Assembly: GCF_021202945.1 (NCBI RefSeq)
Contig: NZ_JAJOYR010000003.1
Coordinates: forward strand, 1-64,000
Direction: 5' to 3'
Length of the DNA: 64,000 bases
DNA from: Stenotrophomonas sp. SY1
GTDB lineage: Bacteria > Pseudomonadota > Gammaproteobacteria > Xanthomonadales > Xanthomonadaceae
Below the pieces are notes generated by a model that had not been told where the DNA came from, did not search any database, and worked only from the letters and a program-made list of their open reading frames with translations. Positions 50,912 through 59,955 of this stretch are shown one piece after another. Position 1 is the stretch's first letter. Each line of letters begins with the position of its first letter. A program made the translations under genes and the position numbers.

Positions 50912-51009
50912 GTGGATCCTTCAGACGAGGGGAGGGGCAGCCGGTGGTGCATGTTGCCGCAGACCGCTGCGAGCATCCTGCATGTAAAGTATCCCGATGG
51001 CGATAACGC

Positions 51010-51038
51010 ACATTTTTGAACTGTAGTATCAAAAATGT
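51010..51038. promoter_or_regulatory. Perfect 10-bp inverted repeat, candidate HxlR operator
   Basis: ACATTTTTGA (51010-51019) and TCAAAAATGT (51029-51038) are exact inverse copies around a 9-base spacer. The site sits between the divergent oxidoreductase and HxlR genes, about 70 bases before the regulator and 100 before the oxidoreductase. Confidence 0.75.
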
Positions 51039-51107
51039 AAGTAATGGACGCAGCCGGGGTCCGCGATCTTCTGCGGACACCTCATCCACTCACTCCGGAC
51101 AGGAACC

Positions 51108-51509
51108 ATGCGACGACTGGACAACAAAAGCGGGTGCGCCGTGGAGACCACGCTGTCGGTCATGGGCGGCACCTGGAAACCAATCGTGCTGTTCAACCTG
51201 CTCGGCGGAAAGAAGCGCTTCATGGAACTGAGCCGGGCCATTCCATCGGCCACCCAGCGCATGCTGACGCTGCAGCTGCGCGAGCTGGAGCAGGCCGGCA
51301 TCGTCCACCGTACCGTCCATGCCGAAGTCCCGCCGCGGGTGGACTATGCGCTGACCGAGCTGGGGCAGACGCTCAAGCCGGTGCTGCTGGCGATGCGCGC
51401 GTGGGGGCTGGACTATGCCCGGACCCAGCAGGACGAGGTGCTGCCGCAGGCGGCGTGTGCGGGCACTGCCGGAGATGGCGAGGATCGGGCCGCGGCCGGA
51501 ACCGCCTGA
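51108..51509 (+). CDS. HxlR-family transcriptional regulator
   Basis: 133 residues with the typical HxlR opening (CAVETTLSVMGGTWKPIVLFNLLGGKKRFMELSRAIPSAT then RMLTLQLRELEQAGIVHR) and a short wing. These dimeric repressors usually sense electrophiles, quinones or thiol stress through a Cys; here a Cys is at residue 9 (SGCAVE) and another near the C-terminus (QAACAG). It should control the divergent oxidoreductase and itself through the inverted repeat at 51010. Confidence 0.92.
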   Translation: MRRLDNKSGCAVETTLSVMGGTWKPIVLFNLLGGKKRFMELSRAIPSATQRMLTLQLRELEQAGIVHRTVHAEVPPRVDYALTELGQTLKPVLLAMRAWGLDYARTQQDEVLPQAACAGTAGDGEDRAAAGTA

Positions 51510-51614
51510 TCAGGACAACGTGCGAGGACACCAGCACGCCCATGCCTAACGGCCCGTGTCCTCGTGGCGATGCCGACGCATCATGGTCCTCTTCCACAAA
51601 GAGAGATCCTGTTG

Positions 51615-53534
51615 ATGCGTGTACTCCGTCCTGCGGTGCTGGGTCTGGCACTGATGACCGTCATGGGTATGGCGAACGCGGCACCGGACGTGCCGAACAG
51701 CGACGCACGCGGCGTCGCCATCAGCGAGGCCGCCTATCCGGGCACGATCCTGCTGGACGTGGATGCCACCGACTTGGGCCAGCGCGTGTTCAAGGTGCGG
51801 CAGACGGTGCCGGTGCGCGGCGGACTGCAGCGCTTCCATTACCCGGCCTGGCTGCCGGGCAGCCATTCGCCGACCGGACAGATCGAGAAACTCGCCGGCC
51901 TGGTCATCACCGCCAATGGCCAGCGCCTGGAATGGATGCGCGATCCGCTCGATGTCTACACCTTCAACGTGCAGGTGCCTGAAGGCGCCACCGAGCTGCG
52001 CATGGAGTACCAGTTCCTCAGCCCCACCGATTCGGCGCAGGGCCGCACGGTGATGACGCCGAACATGCTCAACCTGCAATGGAACGCGATGGTGTTGTAT
52101 CCGGCCGGACACGCCGCGCACGCCATTACCTACCAGGCCAGTGCGCGCTACCCGCAGGGATGGGAAGCGGCCAGTGCGTTGACGGTGGCGCGCCGTGACG
52201 GCGACACCGTGCATTACGCACCCACCAACCTTGAAATCCTGGTCGATTCGCCGGTGTTCGCCGGTCGCTACCACCGCATGTTCGATCTCGCTCCCTCGGG
52301 CACGCGCCCGGTGCGGCTGAACGTGTTTGCCGACCGCGCCAAGGACCTGGAAGCCAAGCCCGAGCATGTCCAGCAGCATCGCGCGCTGGTGACGCAGGCA
52401 CGCAAACTGTTCGGCGCCGAGCACTACGACCATTACGACTTCCTGTTCGCGGTGACCAACCAGCTTGGCGGCATCGGCCTGGAGCACCAGCGTTCCAGCG
52501 AGAACAGCGAAGACCGCGATTACTTCAGCGGCTGGGATGCGAAGGTCGGCAGCAGCGATCTGCTTGGCCACGAGTACACGCATTCGTGGGATGGCAAGTA
52601 CCGGCGCCCGGCCGACCTGGCCACGCTCAACTACAACGTGCCGATGCAGGGCAGCCTGTTGTGGGTGTACGAAGGCCAGACGCAGTACTGGGGCAACGTA
52701 CTGACCGCGCGATCGGGCATCCGTCCGCTGGATGCCTCGCGCGATGCCTTGGCGCTGGTGGCAGCGACCTATGCCGACAACCGTCCGGGGCTGGAATGGC
52801 GTTCGCTCGGCGACACCACCAACGATCCGGTGATCGCCCGCCGCAAACCCAAGCCGTACCGCGGCTACCAGATGAGCGAGGACTACTACCAGGGCGGGCA
52901 GATGCTGTGGCTGGAAGCGGATGTGCGCATCCGCAAACTCAGCGGCGGCAGGCGCAGCCTGGATGATTTCGCCAAGGCCTTCTTCGGCAACAACGATGGC
53001 CAATGGGAACGCCCGGACACCTACACGTTCGAAGACGTGGTGGCGACGCTGGAACAGGTGCAGCCCGGCGCTGACTGGTCGCAGTTCCTTCGTGAGCGGC
53101 TGGACCGTCAGGCCGGCTTGACCGGTGGCATTGAAGCGGCCGGCTGGAAGCTGGTCTACAACGACAAGCCCAGCGCCTACTACAAGGCGATGATGAAGGG
53201 CCGTGGCGCCAGCTTCATCTATTCGCTGGGCATGTCGCTGGACAGCAGCGGCAAGGTCGGCGAAGTGCGTTGGGACAGTGCCGCGTTCAACGCCGGTATC
53301 GGCAGCGGCATGCAGGTACTGGCGGTCAACGACCTGCAGTACAGCGCCGAAGAACTGGAAGAAGCGGTGCGTGCGGCGAAGGAGGGGAAGCAGCCGATCC
53401 GCCTGCTGGTGAAGCAGATGGACGTGTATCGCACGCTGAGCATCAACTACCACGGCGGCCTGCGTTACCCGGTGCTGGAGCGCATCCAGGGAAGCACCGA
53501 CTACCTGACGCCGATCCTCAGCGCGAAGAAGTAA
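51615..53534 (+). CDS. M61 glycyl aminopeptidase-like metallopeptidase with PDZ domain
   Basis: 639 residues; ATG 51615 begins a signal peptide (VLRPAVLGLALMTVMGMANAAP). The peptidase domain has HEYTHSWDGKYRRP (zinc HExxH) and VYEGQTQYWG with the third ligand Glu. A C-terminal PDZ-like region (GKVGEVRWDSAAFNAGIGSGMQVLAVNDLQYSAEELEEAV) follows. The M61 family removes N-terminal glycine or processes short peptides in the periplasm. It is downstream of the HxlR gene on the same strand but with a 105-base gap. Confidence 0.92.
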   Translation: MRVLRPAVLGLALMTVMGMANAAPDVPNSDARGVAISEAAYPGTILLDVDATDLGQRVFKVRQTVPVRGGLQRFHYPAWLPGSHSPTGQIEKLAGLVITANGQRLEWMRDPLDVYTFNVQVPEGATELRMEYQFLSPTDSAQGRTVMTPNMLNLQWNAMVLYPAGHAAHAITYQASARYPQGWEAASALTVARRDGDTVHYAPTNLEILVDSPVFAGRYHRMFDLAPSGTRPVRLNVFADRAKDLEAKPEHVQQHRALVTQARKLFGAEHYDHYDFLFAVTNQLGGIGLEHQRSSENSEDRDYFSGWDAKVGSSDLLGHEYTHSWDGKYRRPADLATLNYNVPMQGSLLWVYEGQTQYWGNVLTARSGIRPLDASRDALALVAATYADNRPGLEWRSLGDTTNDPVIARRKPKPYRGYQMSEDYYQGGQMLWLEADVRIRKLSGGRRSLDDFAKAFFGNNDGQWERPDTYTFEDVVATLEQVQPGADWSQFLRERLDRQAGLTGGIEAAGWKLVYNDKPSAYYKAMMKGRGASFIYSLGMSLDSSGKVGEVRWDSAAFNAGIGSGMQVLAVNDLQYSAEELEEAVRAAKEGKQPIRLLVKQMDVYRTLSINYHGGLRYPVLERIQGSTDYLTPILSAKK

Positions 53535-53554
53535 CCGCACGCGCTGAAGCCACG

Positions 53555-53840
53555 GTAGTGCCGAGCCATGCTCGGCAATGGGCTTTCCCGATACGGCCCC
53601 GGCGGAGTGTGGCTCCGCTCTACCGTGAGGGGCTTTCGTTTCCCTGGCCGGGATGCATCCCGATATACGAAATGCGCAATGTAGGCGCGGCGTAAGCCGC
53701 GAAGCTGCCCGTGTTTGAAGCGCGCGTGCATTGTGCAACTGCATGAAGGTCTGGCAGCTGTTGCTCCACCAGCTTCGCGGCCGAGGCCGCTCCTACGGAG
53801 CTGCGGACGTTCTTGTAGGAGCGGCTTACGCCGCTCCTAC
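53555..53840. repeat. Cluster of five REP palindromes of two families
   Basis: SMAG type: GTAGTGCCGAGCCATGCTCGGC (53555-53576) and an inverted GCGGAGTGTGGCTCCGCTCTAC (53602-53623). Second family: GTAGGCGCGGCGTAAGCCGCG (53681-53701), CGCGGCCGAGGCCGCTCCTAC (53776-53796), and a perfect GTAGGAGCGGC-TTAC-GCCGCTCCTAC (53815-53840). They fill the 326-base gap between the M61 and amidase genes, which converge. Confidence 0.9.
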
Positions 53841-53860
53841 AGGTTTCGCTCTACCGCGTG

Positions 53861-55771
53861 TCAGTTTCCGATCTGCACGTCATCGATGTAGACGTTGAGG
53901 TCATACGCGGTGTTGGCGTGATAGATCCAGATCGCATCGAGCTTGACACTCGACGCGGTGATGCTGCCATTGCCGCCGACCCAGGCATTCCATTGCGCAG
54001 TGTCACTCAGCGGCCAGGAAACGTACGTCCATACATTGGCCGCGATGGATCTGCTGGTCGAACGTTCGGTGCCGTCGCTGTCATCAATACCGACACCCAC
54101 GCTGGTGCCGCTGCCACCACTCCACACCCAGAAGCCCAGCACGCCATTGTTGCGGTTCAACGCGGTGTTGCTGGCCGGCGTGCCGCTGCTGGAGAGCAGG
54201 CGGACCTCCCACGCTGCGCTGTTTGCGGTGTCGTCCTTCAGCAGCACGCGCAGCGAGCAGCTGCCGTTCTTCTGCGTTGTGCAGTCACGCGTGGTGGTGG
54301 AGGCGGTGCTGATGCCGGTGGTACTGCCGGAATAGCTAGGGCTGGTGTCGAAGTGGCCGACGCTGCTCTCGAAGCGGTCGAGGAAGGTGGTGGTGCCGCC
54401 TCCGCTGCCGGGGTTGATCAGCGAGTAGTACTTGGACCAGTTCCAGTTGATGCCCGGGTCCGTATGCGTCTGCCCGCTGTAGTGCTGGTGGCCCTTGATC
54501 TTGACGCTGGTGGGCAGCACGTTGATACCGCTGCTGGCCGCGCCGCTGTAGGCGCTGGTACAGCTGATCGCGCTGTACTTGGCGCAGAAGTTGCGCACCA
54601 GCGCGGCCGACGCCTCGTACATCGCATTGGTGTACCACGAGCTGTTGTCGACAAAGCCCTCGTGCTCGATGCCCAGCGTGTAGCTGTTCTGGCTGCCCAC
54701 GTGCCAGGCCGTGTGCGCGTCACGCACCATCTGCGTGACCTGGCCGTCGGAGGAGCGGATCACATAGTGCGCGCTGACCTGCGCGCTGGCGTTCTTGAAC
54801 CAGGAGATGGTGCCGGCGTAACTGCCCTGCGTGGTGTGCACGGTCACCGCGCTGATCGCGGCCGAGCGGGAGGCGGAGTAGTTGGACGTGGACGCCGCAC
54901 TCCAGATCGCCGGGCCATAGTCGGTGCTCTGGATGGTGGCATCGGTCAATGGACCGACCGGCGTGGCGCTGCGTGTCTGCAGGGTTTCGCTGACCGGGTC
55001 GATGCGGAAGGCTTCCGTTTCGACGCGATCGCGGGCCACATCCAACCGCACCATTGGTGCGCGCAGCATCACCAGTCGTGGCGCATCGAATGCTTCTTCC
55101 CAAGCGATGGCGCGCTCGGGCACCACGATGCCGCGGTCGTTGATGCCGCGGTCCTGCGCCAGCAGCACGTCGTAGGCAAAACTGGTGCGCGCATAGTCCT
55201 CGATGCTGCCGGCCTTCAACGTGGCCACTGTGGCAGCAGGTGCGAAGCCGGCATAGCGCATCAATGCAGGGCGGATGGCTTCGGCGGATGGTGCGGTGCT
55301 GGCGGCCGCAGGGATGTCCTGGCGGATCTGTGCATCCAGCAATGCAGCGGCGGCGAGGATGTTGGTGGCCGGCTGCCTGCGCACGGCTTCGGCGTTTACG
55401 CCGAGCAGGCGTGCGCCTTCCTCGACCTGGTTGGCGAAGCCACCTCCGGCGTACAGGCCCATCACGCCCCATGACGGTGGCATGCGCAGGTGCTCGCTGT
55501 CCTGCGTCGCGGCCGGCTGCAGGTTCGACCAGCGACTCTGCACGTAGGCCATCGCTTCCAGCGTGCCTGCCGGGATGGATGGATAACGGCGGTACGCCTG
55601 TTGGAAGTAACGCAGGTACATGGCCCGTTGTGGTGCGAGGCGGGCTTCCTCGGCATTCAACTGCGCATCCAGGGCCGAAGCCTGGTTGAAGCTGGACTGT
55701 GCGAGTGCTGGTGCGGTCACGAGACTGGTGATGACGGCAGACAGCAGCACTGCGGCGTGGCGATGCATCAT
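53861..55771 (-). CDS. N-acetylmuramoyl-L-alanine amidase with N-terminal lysozyme-like and C-terminal jelly-roll domains
   Basis: 636 residues with a signal peptide (VLLSAVITSLVTAPALAQ). Residues ~50-180 resemble a lytic-transglycosylase/lysozyme fold (IPAGTLEAMAYVQSRW, GVMGLYAGGGFANQV, NILAAAALLDAQI). The amidase_2 (PGRP-like) domain at ~300-470 has VTVHTTQGS, SAHYVIRSSDGQV, AWHVG and HQHYSGQTHTDPG, giving the zinc His set. A C-terminal beta-rich domain (LDRFESSVGHFDTS to VYIDDVQIGN) looks like a carbohydrate-binding or adhesion jelly-roll. It should cleave peptidoglycan peptide bonds and may act on other bacteria. Confidence 0.88.
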   Translation of the reverse strand: MMHRHAAVLLSAVITSLVTAPALAQSSFNQASALDAQLNAEEARLAPQRAMYLRYFQQAYRRYPSIPAGTLEAMAYVQSRWSNLQPAATQDSEHLRMPPSWGVMGLYAGGGFANQVEEGARLLGVNAEAVRRQPATNILAAAALLDAQIRQDIPAAASTAPSAEAIRPALMRYAGFAPAATVATLKAGSIEDYARTSFAYDVLLAQDRGINDRGIVVPERAIAWEEAFDAPRLVMLRAPMVRLDVARDRVETEAFRIDPVSETLQTRSATPVGPLTDATIQSTDYGPAIWSAASTSNYSASRSAAISAVTVHTTQGSYAGTISWFKNASAQVSAHYVIRSSDGQVTQMVRDAHTAWHVGSQNSYTLGIEHEGFVDNSSWYTNAMYEASAALVRNFCAKYSAISCTSAYSGAASSGINVLPTSVKIKGHQHYSGQTHTDPGINWNWSKYYSLINPGSGGGTTTFLDRFESSVGHFDTSPSYSGSTTGISTASTTTRDCTTQKNGSCSLRVLLKDDTANSAAWEVRLLSSSGTPASNTALNRNNGVLGFWVWSGGSGTSVGVGIDDSDGTERSTSRSIAANVWTYVSWPLSDTAQWNAWVGGNGSITASSVKLDAIWIYHANTAYDLNVYIDDVQIGN

Positions 55772-56041
55772 CGTGTGAACCCCTTGGTTGTGATTCCCCC
55801 CGTGGCTGCCGTTCTACTGGAGTGCCCGGCAGCGGAAGTGAAGGTTTCAACCTGCGATGCGCGCAGTGCTGAGCGGTGTGCATTGTCAGGGTGATGCCGG
55901 TCACAACCTGGGGGATCCAATCGCCAACGGCCCGGAGAACGAGGCCGCGCATCCGCCATCGGTAGCGCCGAGCCATGCTCGGCAGGGGTTTCGCCGGGAG
56001 CGTTTCAGCGGAGCGTGGCTCCGCTCCACCGGCATCGCGGC
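55772..56041. repeat. Gap with REP elements between amidase and MoxR-locus genes
   Basis: GTAGCGCCGAGCCATGCTCGGC (55962-55983) and GCGGAGCGTGGCTCCGC (about 56010-56030), then GCGGCTTATGCCGCTCCTGC at 56037-56056, running into the last codons of the 585-residue gene. No gene is seen in the 270 bases; the amidase promoter must lie at its left. Confidence 0.75.
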
Positions 56042-57799
56042 TTATGCCGCTCCTGCAGGAGCGGGACTGTGCGGCTTGCGTCGCTCCAGCCACCACAGCA
56101 ATCCGCTGACCAGGATGAAGGCGAGCAACCACGGCCAACGCGTGCCGGGTGCGTCAACGCGGATGACGTTACCCGGACCATCGCTGCCACGTATCGCGAA
56201 GGTCGCGTCACGCATCTGTTGCGTGTGCAGGGCACGTGCCTGTGCGGGGTCCAGCAGCATCATCGTTGCCTGCGCCTGACCCGCCACCAGCGTGTGCCAA
56301 CCCGGCTGCGTGGGCCACCAGCCGCTGCAGTTGCCGGCCATCGGATCGGCCAGCAGTTCGCTGCGCTTACCGTCGGCGCCGATGGCCTGGCTGCGTACAG
56401 GCAGGCCGCACAGCACGTTGCGTTCGTTGGCCCAGCCCCAAGCCGGCAATGCCGCCAGTGGCGCCGTGGGCAGTGGCCGGGCCAGTGTTGCCAGCACGTC
56501 GTTCCACAGTTCGGCGTGACGCTGCGCATGGCCGGCCAGCACCAGCGTGTAGCTGTCGCTCACCGGCAACACGCCGAGACGGCCCTGGCCGACTGCGCGC
56601 CATCCGCCGATGCTGCTGCCATCGGCTGCATGCAGCAGCGGCACCGTGTCGTTGCCGGCGGTGCTGAGGTTGAAGCGTTCGATGGTGAGCGCGGCGCTTT
56701 CATTGCTGGTGTTGCCATCGCCGCTGTCCACGTTGGGCAGCTTCACCATGGTGGTGCGCTCACCACCGCCGGCGTTGAGTCCCCATTCGCGCAATGCGCG
56801 GCGCGCATTGGCATCCAGCGGCCCGCTCATCCGCACCAGTACACCGAGCCCGCCGCGCATGGCGCCGGCAATACTGCCGCGCTGCGCCGACGACAATGCT
56901 GCCAGACGCCGCTCATCGAGCAGCAGCAGATCGAGCTTGGCCAGGCTTGCAGCGTCCAGTGCCGCCGGAGCATCACCCAGCTGCACGCCGCCGCCGACCT
57001 GGATGCCGGTCTGCAGCGATGCGCCCGTGTCGCTGGCCCAGCGTTGCAGGTATTTCAATTCCGGCCCCGGCGCAGCGGCCAGCAGGCGCAGCGTCGGCGC
57101 AACGATCGCCTGTACGCGTACCGGCACCGGCAGCTGGTCGAGCACCTTGCCGGTCGCATCGAGCACGCGCAGGGTGAACTGCGTATCACCGGCATCGCGC
57201 GTGCTGGCCGCCAGATGCACGCGCCCCGCCGCGTCAGGCGTGGTGATGTCGACGCGGTGGCCGGCAGGGTCCAGTAGTTCGACCCGCACGTTGCTCATGC
57301 CCTGCACACGGCTGCCCACAACAAAGCGTGCGCCCGGGACCAGCAGCGGCGGTGCATGCAGTTCCACCAGGCCGCGTGGTGGCGGGCTGGCGATGAAACG
57401 CAGCGCGGCGGGCATCGCGGTGCCGCGATCACGCGCGGGCAGGCCATCGCCGACGATCACCAGTTCGCGCGTACCGGGATGCTGACGCAGTGCGGTGGCC
57501 AGATCCGGCACGGCCGGCACCTCGCGCATCACCGCAGCTTCGGGCAGGCGCAGGTGCGTGGCGGCCGGAATGGCAGCGACAGCGTTGGCGCTCGCGCCGC
57601 CGGTGGCAATCACCAGCGTGTCGGCCTGCAGCGCACGCGGCGGTGGATGCAAGGTGAAGTACAGCAGCGCCGCCGCAGCGGCCTGCAGTACCAGCAATGC
57701 GATCAGCCGCACGCGCGGCGGGCGTGGCGGCATGCACAGACGCACGCTGGCAACCGCCACGGCCAGCACGATCACGACGATGGGCAACCACGACATCAT
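56042..57799 (-). CDS. Membrane protein of the MoxR operon (von Willebrand-free, gene 6)
   Basis: 585 residues. ATG 57799 overlaps the upstream stop by four bases. Two helices flank a large periplasmic part: the N-terminus (WLPIVVIVLAVAVASVRL and LIALLVLQAAAAALLYF) and the C-terminus (LLAFILVSGLLWWLERRK). The middle shows beta-rich VELLDPAGHRVDITTPDAAGRVHLA and a glutamine-amidotransferase-like GLGVLVRMSGPL stretch. The fold resembles the class-I amidotransferase-like proteins seen with BatA genes. Function unknown; the last gene of the operon. Confidence 0.75.
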   Translation of the reverse strand: MMSWLPIVVIVLAVAVASVRLCMPPRPPRVRLIALLVLQAAAAALLYFTLHPPPRALQADTLVIATGGASANAVAAIPAATHLRLPEAAVMREVPAVPDLATALRQHPGTRELVIVGDGLPARDRGTAMPAALRFIASPPPRGLVELHAPPLLVPGARFVVGSRVQGMSNVRVELLDPAGHRVDITTPDAAGRVHLAASTRDAGDTQFTLRVLDATGKVLDQLPVPVRVQAIVAPTLRLLAAAPGPELKYLQRWASDTGASLQTGIQVGGGVQLGDAPAALDAASLAKLDLLLLDERRLAALSSAQRGSIAGAMRGGLGVLVRMSGPLDANARRALREWGLNAGGGERTTMVKLPNVDSGDGNTSNESAALTIERFNLSTAGNDTVPLLHAADGSSIGGWRAVGQGRLGVLPVSDSYTLVLAGHAQRHAELWNDVLATLARPLPTAPLAALPAWGWANERNVLCGLPVRSQAIGADGKRSELLADPMAGNCSGWWPTQPGWHTLVAGQAQATMMLLDPAQARALHTQQMRDATFAIRGSDGPGNVIRVDAPGTRWPWLLAFILVSGLLWWLERRKPHSPAPAGAA

Positions 57800-59955
57800 C
57801 GTGCGTGCTCCTGCGGTGCGGTCAGGGCATCCAGATAGCGCCGTCCAGCGGCATCGCCGGCGTTGCGTCGTGCCGGTGGTCCGTGCGGCCGTTGCAGCGC
57901 TGGCCACAGCTGGTCACGCAGACGCTGCCGGCACGCCTGGCAATCAGGTTGCTGGCGCACTTCATCAATGGCGGCGATCACGTCGAGCGGGTCGGGCCAG
58001 GCGTTCGGGTGGGAGTCCAGCCAACGCGACAGCGCATCCAGATCCACCTTGCCGTCGCCATGCGCCAGCGCCTGCCAGGCATCGCTGACGGTGCGGTCGC
58101 CGTCCGGCCGCGCAGGGATTGCCACGTTGCGATTGCCCAGGCCATCGCGTTTGCCGGTCATGCGCCGGGCCATGTCGATTGGTGGCAACGCGCTGCCAAC
58201 GCGTGCCAGGTAGATGCGCTCGGCCTGCTGCACCTGCTTGATGAAGCCCAGCGCCTTGTATGCGAACGGCAGCGCCTTGTCGGGATGGCCCTGGCGCAGA
58301 TGGCCTTCGGATTGCCACATCTGATCGAGCGCGGCCTTGAGGATGGCGCGGGTCTGCGGATCGAGCAGGGTGGCCGCTTCGGCGTGGTCGTGGGTATGGC
58401 CGTACTCGGACAGCACGTCGGTGGCGCTGCCGAACACCGGCGCTCCCTCGCTGGCGGTGCTGTTGCCGTGATCGTGGCCGTCGCCGTGCGCGTGCTCATC
58501 GGCGTGGTCGTTGTCTGCATCGGCAGCCGGTGCGTCGCTGGTGGGCATGTCGCCGGTCGGTGGCGCCTTGGCGCCGCCTTCGGCTTCCTCGCCGAGGAAC
58601 TGGCCATAGCGCAGGCGCAGGATGCGTTGATCCACGCCGATGGCGTCCGAGCGCTTGATGAAGGTTTCCGCATCCAGCGTGCCGCGCTGTTTCTGCAACG
58701 CTTCGGCATCGATGATGATCTGCCGCTGGCTGCGGAAGTAGGCCGGCATCACCTTCTTGATCGCGCCTTCCAGTTCGCTGGTCTGGACTTCCTGTTCGCT
58801 GGGCAGGCGCAGGATCAGGCTGGCACTGCGTGCTTCCTGCGGCTGTGGGTTGCGGTTGTCGCGCACGGTCAGGCGTGCGACCACTTCATCACCGGGGCCC
58901 ACGCCCAATGCGGCCAGGTCAGCGTTGTAGCCGAAGCGGCGCGCGGTGGCCGCCCCGCTGCCGGACAGCGGCACGCTGCGCTGCTGGAATTCGATGTTCT
59001 CGCCGCTGCCCTTGGCGGTGGTGATGTCGAGCGTGGCGCCGGGGTTGATGCCGAAATCATCGGTGGCCTCGAAACGCAGCTGCCATTGGCGCTGGTTGGG
59101 CGTGGCCTGGTTGAGCGTCTGCGTCGGCTCCAGCACCTTCACCTGCGGTGGCCGATCGGGCACCACGTCGAGCCGGTAAGCGCGGCCCGGTGTGGCCAGC
59201 GCCGGCTCGGTGACGATGCGGTAAAGCCCCGGGCGTTGCAGCGCTTCACCGGCTTGCCAGTGCTCACCATCGCGTTGCAGCGGCAGGCGCCGTCCATCAT
59301 GGAACTGCAACCAAGCCTGTTGTGGCTGCGGTGCGAACTGCAATTGCCAGTGCAGGCGGCTGCCCTGCACCGCGCGCACGTCGAGCTTCTCGCCCGCCGT
59401 GGCGGCCTGGCCGGTGTAAGCCGGCGGTGTGACCCGCAGGCGCGTGGCGCGCAGCGCCGGTGCCTGCGGATTGCTGGATGCCGCCCCGGTCGCCGCGACA
59501 TCGGCGCCTGTACGCCCGGCCGTGGCAGACGGCCACGCCACTGCGCCCGCCGCGATCAACAGCGCGGTGCCGGCGCACAACAGCAGGTGTTTCACCGGCC
59601 ATGCCTGGCGAAGATCCGGCGCGCTCTCGCGCAGGCGTTGTTGCACATGCCGTTGCTGACGCTGCTGCAGCGGGTTCAATGCAGCCGGCGCGGCGAACAG
59701 CAGGTCGGCGCTGTCCTCGAAGCGTGGATGCTCGTTGAGCCGTGTGACCAGCCACGCGCCATCCAGCCGACGCGCACGCCACATCGCCAGCCCGGCGACG
59801 GCGAGCAGGGCAACGGTGAGTACCACTGTCGCCACGTCCGTATCGGCGATGCGCCATGTCAGCAGTGCAAGTGCAAGCGCGATGGGCAGGCCGCCGAGCA
59901 CGCTGATCGCCAGCACCCGGCGGCGTGCGCGTTGCAGCAGCGGGTGCCGGCTCAT
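57796..59955 (-). CDS. DUF4175-like membrane protein with His-rich linker, MoxR operon
   Basis: 719 residues. ATG 59955 overlaps the upstream stop (ATGA). Helices near the N-terminus (LAISVLGGLPIALALALLTW, VVLTVALLAVAGLAMW, HLLLCAGTALLIAAG) precede a long periplasmic part with TRLRVTPPAYTGQAA, the Ig-like strand typical of DUF4175. A His/Asp-rich segment (NDHADEHAHGDGHDHGN, then EYGHTHDHAE) may bind metal. A helical part (LLDPQTRAILKAALDQMW) and a C-terminal region with CQACRQ follow. Operon position implies work with the MoxR ATPase. Confidence 0.75.
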   Translation of the reverse strand: MSRHPLLQRARRRVLAISVLGGLPIALALALLTWRIADTDVATVVLTVALLAVAGLAMWRARRLDGAWLVTRLNEHPRFEDSADLLFAAPAALNPLQQRQQRHVQQRLRESAPDLRQAWPVKHLLLCAGTALLIAAGAVAWPSATAGRTGADVAATGAASSNPQAPALRATRLRVTPPAYTGQAATAGEKLDVRAVQGSRLHWQLQFAPQPQQAWLQFHDGRRLPLQRDGEHWQAGEALQRPGLYRIVTEPALATPGRAYRLDVVPDRPPQVKVLEPTQTLNQATPNQRQWQLRFEATDDFGINPGATLDITTAKGSGENIEFQQRSVPLSGSGAATARRFGYNADLAALGVGPGDEVVARLTVRDNRNPQPQEARSASLILRLPSEQEVQTSELEGAIKKVMPAYFRSQRQIIIDAEALQKQRGTLDAETFIKRSDAIGVDQRILRLRYGQFLGEEAEGGAKAPPTGDMPTSDAPAADADNDHADEHAHGDGHDHGNSTASEGAPVFGSATDVLSEYGHTHDHAEAATLLDPQTRAILKAALDQMWQSEGHLRQGHPDKALPFAYKALGFIKQVQQAERIYLARVGSALPPIDMARRMTGKRDGLGNRNVAIPARPDGDRTVSDAWQALAHGDGKVDLDALSRWLDSHPNAWPDPLDVIAAIDEVRQQPDCQACRQRLRDQLWPALQRPHGPPARRNAGDAAGRRYLDALTAPQEHAR

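Noticed and set aside
53861..55771. A prophage endolysin.
   Set aside because: It has a Sec signal and three domains, and no other phage genes surround it.
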